A stretch of 20,812 nucleotides of DNA. Source: UBA8231 sp964512165 (GTDB taxonomy: Bacteria > Latescibacterota > UBA2968 > UBA8231). Below, one piece after another: positions 18,191-20,812 of this stretch. The translations under genes were made by a program, and so were the position numbers. How positions within the stretch are numbered: position 1 is the first letter of the stretch; every line of letters starts with the position of its first letter. The DNA lies in the NCBI GenBank assembly GCA_964512165.1, contig CAZEHQ010000052.1, forward strand, positions 1-20,812, given 5' to 3'. The notes under the pieces were generated by a model. It was not told the DNA's origin, did not search any database, and was given only the letters and a program-made list of their open reading frames with translations.

Positions 18191-19053
18191 TCATTCCAGC
18201 CAGAACCCGTAGAGCCGCGCCTTTTTCAGGTGGAAGCGCAGGCGCACGGGGATTCCGGCAGATCCAGCCTCCGTCTCTTCCCCCCACGTGACGGCTCCGC
18301 GCAGGTGATCCCCTCGCAGGGGCCGGCACTCACCGATCGACCGGCCGGGCAGCGGGGAGCGGCTCTCCGCGTCCACCATTTCCGCGGCCATCTCGCCGTC
18401 GCCGGTATCGGCGTTCACGTACAGTCTCTCGCCGCTCCACAGGAAAGGAGCGGTGAGCAGCTCGCCCTCGGCGGATGCGTCGAGGGAGACGAAGCCGTCC
18501 AGCCGCAGCCTGGCCAGACAGATGGCCCCGCTCTCCTCCCAGAAGGAATCGTTGTAGATGGTGGGATCGAGACCGGCGAACAGATCCCGGTGTCCGCGGA
18601 AGCGATAGGCGTTGTAGTAGATCCAGATCTCCGGCCCGCGCACGATGGGGGGGCCGCACAGGGCCACCTGGGCATTGCCGAAGTTGGCGCCGCCCTCCCA
18701 GGGTTCCACCCCCAAGAAGACGGCGCGGTCGGCCACCCGGTGCCAGTGACGGGCGTCTCTCGACACGGCCAGTTCCACGCGATGTACTCCCTGCCGTCGA
18801 CAACGGGCGGAGAGAGGTACGCCGGGTCGTCGACGATCTCCTGGATCCAGAGCCCGCGGTTCTTCTGGTCGATCTCGTCGGTGTGGAGGACGAGGACCGG
18901 GTCGGTCCGGGAGCGGTCGGCTTGCAGGACGGGCCCGCAGCGCTCGGGCCGGTGCAGCACCCGCTGGAGGCCGGACACGGCCTCGACGGCGCCGTCGTCC
19001 AGGAAGAGCTGCTTGTGCCGGTGGGGATGGATGAGGTTCACAGCCCCAACCAC
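18191..19053 (-). pseudogene. Broken glycosidase-like five-bladed propeller gene
   Basis: The start (GTG near 19053) encodes HKQLFLDDGAVEAVSGLQRVLHRPERCGPVL, the usual opening of a GH43/GH32-like family common in Planctomycetes and candidate phyla. The end (LRLDGFVSLDAS, then VRLRFHLKKARLYGFWLE) is its usual C-terminus. The frame shifts once near 18776-18785, where DGREYIAW in one frame is followed by ELAVSRDARHWHRV in another. From memory of the family, which is usually well over 400 residues, the middle propeller blades are missing: the opening runs almost directly into DPVLVLHTDEIDQ. Total coding length is only about 287 residues. I read it as a decayed gene. Its stop lies 4 bp from the convergent pentapeptide-repeat gene. 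Confidence 0.7.
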
Positions 19054-19139
19054 CAGTTGCCCTTGATCAGCAGGATGCTGTGCAGGAGGGATGGCCCACC
19101 TGTCTCGCCGGCCGAGCCAGCCGCTGGCGGCAGGGCAGC

Positions 19140-19631
19140 TCAGGTAGCGGGAGCAAGGTGCTGAAAGGACGCTCGTGGAGTGACATGCTCCAGATACGAA
19201 AAGGGTGCTTCATTCAAGCGAAACGATACATCGAACGGCGACATGGCACCTTCGATCAAATCCAACTGAGCCTGGAACACGAGATCGTTCATCGAACCAA
19301 TTACGGATCGGTTGAGTGCCTTGGAGAAGCTCACTCGCCCGAGCCGGGGCAGGATCAACCGCTCGAAGATGAACCCGTGGTCATCTGCTCGAAGGAATTC
19401 CCCCATGTAACTCGTCATCCGATCCAGGAAGCGACAATCATCGGTGATGCCTCTGCCAAACATCACCATGGAGTAGAGGGATGCCGTGTTGGAAATCAGG
19501 ATGTATTGAGTTCGCTCGGCCGTGAACAAGTGGGCCGACCAGTCGGCGAATGGATTGGGGTCGGCAGGAAGAACCCTGTCCGGGCTCAGATCGATCTTCT
19601 TGCCGAGCTTGGCTGATACTCGAACGATCAT
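19140..19631 (-). CDS. DUF6933 domain-containing protein
   Basis: This 163-residue protein looks like DUF6933 along most of its length: DPNPFADWSAHLF, TQYILISNTASLYSMVM, GRGITDD and VSFSKALNRSVIGSMNDLVF. No biochemical function is established for the family that I know of. It has no signal peptide or membrane segment. The ATG at 19631 has only a weak purine-rich GAGAG upstream. Composition differs from the rest of the window: 19201-19320 is about 50 percent GC by hand count. It lies 52 bp downstream of the phosphotransferase gene on the same strand, so both may have arrived together. Confidence 0.8.
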   Translation of the reverse strand: MIVRVSAKLGKKIDLSPDRVLPADPNPFADWSAHLFTAERTQYILISNTASLYSMVMFGRGITDDCRFLDRMTSYMGEFLRADDHGFIFERLILPRLGRVSFSKALNRSVIGSMNDLVFQAQLDLIEGAMSPFDVSFRLNEAPFSYLEHVTPRASFQHLAPAT

Positions 19632-19683
19632 CTGCTCTCACACATTCGTGCGCCCATCGGGCCCGCCACAACTATCCTCGCCC

Positions 19684-20481
19684 TCAGGGTCCGAGATCGT
19701 AGAGCAGGCGGTAGTAGGCGATGCGGCTCGGCTCAGGGTCCATGCCATATGCATCCAGAAGCGTGGATTCCCAGCCGTGGCCGTAGTTCCATGTCGTGCT
19801 CCATGTCGCTACGGCGATGTCTGCCCAACGATCGGCCACGCCCAGAGAGCCGAGGTCTACATGGCCAGTGCACTGGCCCTGCGAACCAATGATGGTGTTT
19901 GGAGCGCAGGTATCGCCGTGACACACGACGAGGTCGTCCTCGGGCGGACTGCGTTGCAGGCGGGCCAGGGCCTGGTCGATCGTGAGGGTGCGATGGTCCG
20001 AATGCCACGTATCGGGGGCGAGGAGTCCTGCACGTGCCCGTCGGTGAATGTCGTTGCGGCGGTCCATGAGCGACCAGCTGAACGGGCACTTGGTGACAGG
20101 GAGAGCGTCATGGAGTGCGCGGAGTCCTGCGCCTATCGCTTGGACAGCAGCTTGCGGATCACTGAGCCAACGAGAAGAGACGGCGCTCTCGCCGGGCAAC
20201 CCTCGAGTGAGGAGCCAGGACCCATCGAACTCGGCGCCATGGTCAAGCACCATCGGTACGCTCGCATAGCGTACGGCCCATTCAAGGCGGTGGCGCTCCT
20301 CGGCCAGGTCGATGGGGCTTTCCACGGGTGCCCACTTCAGAAAGGACCGGTAGGCGCCGTCGGTCAGCTCGTAGGTGGTGCCTCCAAGCCCATTCTGCCA
20401 GACGGGTCGGACGCTGCTGCCTCGACCGATTCGGGCCACCGTCATTGGCAGTGGGGGTGGGTCTGACCGGGTAGCGGGCAT
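19684..20481 (-). CDS. APH(3')-family aminoglycoside phosphotransferase
   Basis: This 265-residue kinase-fold enzyme has the right length for APH(3'). Visible motifs are the ATP-site lysine Lys49 (FLKWAP), LHDALPVTKCPFSWSLMDRR, the catalytic loop CHGDTCAPN (catalytic Asp190, Asn195) and the metal-binding segment VDLGSLGVADRWADIA (Asp209). These follow APH(3') rather than general choline/APH kinases. It would phosphorylate the 3'-hydroxyl of kanamycin-type aminoglycosides with ATP, but sequence alone cannot show resistance, and environmental homologues may have other substrates. The ATG at 20481 has a GAGG shortly upstream. GC content looks intermediate between the DUF6933 gene and the rest of the window. 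Confidence 0.85.
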   Translation of the reverse strand: MPATRSDPPPLPMTVARIGRGSSVRPVWQNGLGGTTYELTDGAYRSFLKWAPVESPIDLAEERHRLEWAVRYASVPMVLDHGAEFDGSWLLTRGLPGESAVSSRWLSDPQAAVQAIGAGLRALHDALPVTKCPFSWSLMDRRNDIHRRARAGLLAPDTWHSDHRTLTIDQALARLQRSPPEDDLVVCHGDTCAPNTIIGSQGQCTGHVDLGSLGVADRWADIAVATWSTTWNYGHGWESTLLDAYGMDPEPSRIAYYRLLYDLGP

Positions 20482-20574
20482 GGAACCTCAGGATGTCACG
20501 GCGATTCAGTGCGTCTGTCGAGTGAAGACGGCCCCCCGGGCTTCCCTCGCCGCCGCGGGCAGGATCTCGACCTG

Positions 20575-20812
20575 TCAGGCCGGCTGCACCGCCGCCAGCA
20601 CCTGCGACTCGCCGACCTGGTCACCCGCCGAGACCGCCACGGAAACGACGGTACCGCTCACGGGCGAGGGCACGGGCACTTCCATCTTCATCGCCTCGAT
20701 CATGATCACCGCGTCGCCGTCGCTGACGGCGGTTCCCGGCTCGGCGACGATGCGCACGACCTTGCCGGGCATGTGCGACTCCACGGGCACCGTGCCGCCC
20801 GCGGCCTCGGTT
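20575..20812 (-). CDS. Biotinyl carrier domain (BCCP-like), 5' end open at window edge
   Basis: The last 71 residues from a GTG at 20790 form a complete biotinyl/lipoyl domain: MPGKVVRIVAEPGTAV, then the biotinylation motif EAMKMEV with the modified lysine 36 residues from the C-terminus, as is usual. The frame stays open to the right edge (TEAAGGT precedes), so this is either a small stand-alone carrier or the C-terminus of a larger acyl-CoA, pyruvate or oxaloacetate carboxylase subunit. The next gene upstream is outside the window. The 93 bp between its stop and the phosphotransferase start hold only a weak GC-rich hairpin on the minus strand (near 20527-20547). Confidence 0.85.
   Translation of the reverse strand, partial: TEAAGGTVPVESHMPGKVVRIVAEPGTAVSDGDAVIMIEAMKMEVPVPSPVSGTVVSVAVSAGDQVGESQVLAAVQPA

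Larger units (their letters stand above)
19140..20481. other. Lower-GC patch, probable acquired segment
   Basis: This stretch covers the DUF6933 and phosphotransferase genes. Hand counts give 60 of 120 bases G/C at 19201-19320 and 38 of 60 at 20221-20280, against 45 of 60 in the heparinase-like gene at 16981-17040. No integrase, transposase, terminal inverted repeats or attachment-site duplications were seen at its edges. Confidence 0.5.

Noticed and set aside
19115..19128. Short inverted repeat GCCAG/CTGGC as an island boundary or attachment site
   Set aside because: It is only a 5-bp stem, there is no matching copy at the other edge of the low-GC patch, and no integrase is present.
19140..20481. 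DUF6933 and phosphotransferase as a toxin-antitoxin pair
   Set aside because: The sizes and motifs do not fit known toxin-antitoxin families, and the phosphotransferase has a full APH(3') active site.

Overview
The window is very GC-rich (a hand count gives 45 of 60 bases G/C at 16981-17040), with closely packed, mostly metabolic genes and no rRNA, tRNA, CRISPR array or transposase that I could recognise. An exported DUF3179 protein ends in a FlgD-like C-terminal domain with the YPNPFNP motif. The window also holds a heparinase II/III-propeller protein, a sodium/solute symporter, and a glycosidase-like family I associate with Planctomycetes and candidate phyla. Together these suggest an uncultured FCB-group-type bacterium (for example Latescibacterota, Krumholzibacteriota or Eisenbacteria). 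This placement is inference from gene content only.

Layout. (1) 171-7450, minus strand: a four-gene run transcribed right to left. It encodes threonine aldolase (ltaE), a lipoprotein joining a DUF255 thioredoxin-like domain to a DsbD-alpha-like domain, an exported DUF3179 protein, and a membrane FAD/NAD(P)/4Fe-4S protein. The last three look like an envelope redox module. (2) 7550-11186, plus strand: three genes with overlapping stop and start codons, encoding a gamma-glutamyltranspeptidase-like enzyme, a beta-class DNA methyltransferase and a CgeB-like glycosyltransferase. (3) 11229-14170: a zinc alcohol dehydrogenase (minus) and a sodium:solute symporter (plus) diverge from a 182-bp spacer. 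The spacer holds a perfect 12-bp direct repeat and a strong leader hairpin. (4) 14199-17597, minus: a 1132-residue heparinase II/III-like protein with a C-terminal beta-propeller, convergent with the symporter. (5) 17654-19053: two convergent broken genes, a pentapeptide-repeat gene with a one-base frameshift and a glycosidase-like gene with a frameshift and apparently missing middle sections. (6) 19140-20481, minus: a patch of lower GC with a DUF6933 gene and an APH(3')-type phosphotransferase gene, probably acquired. (7) 20575 to the right edge, minus: a biotinyl carrier domain, open at the window boundary.

How the genes may work together. The symporter, alcohol dehydrogenase, heparinase-like protein and broken glycosidase fit uptake and breakdown of polysaccharide-derived or acidic sugars. 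The 171-6398 genes fit electron transfer from cytoplasmic NAD(P)H across the membrane to periplasmic thiols. Two frameshifts about 1 kb apart, next to the low-GC patch, suggest either a decaying insertion hotspot or local consensus errors. The most notable items are the redox cluster, the overlapping transpeptidase-methyltransferase-glycosyltransferase operon, and the repeat-plus-hairpin spacer at 12279-12460.
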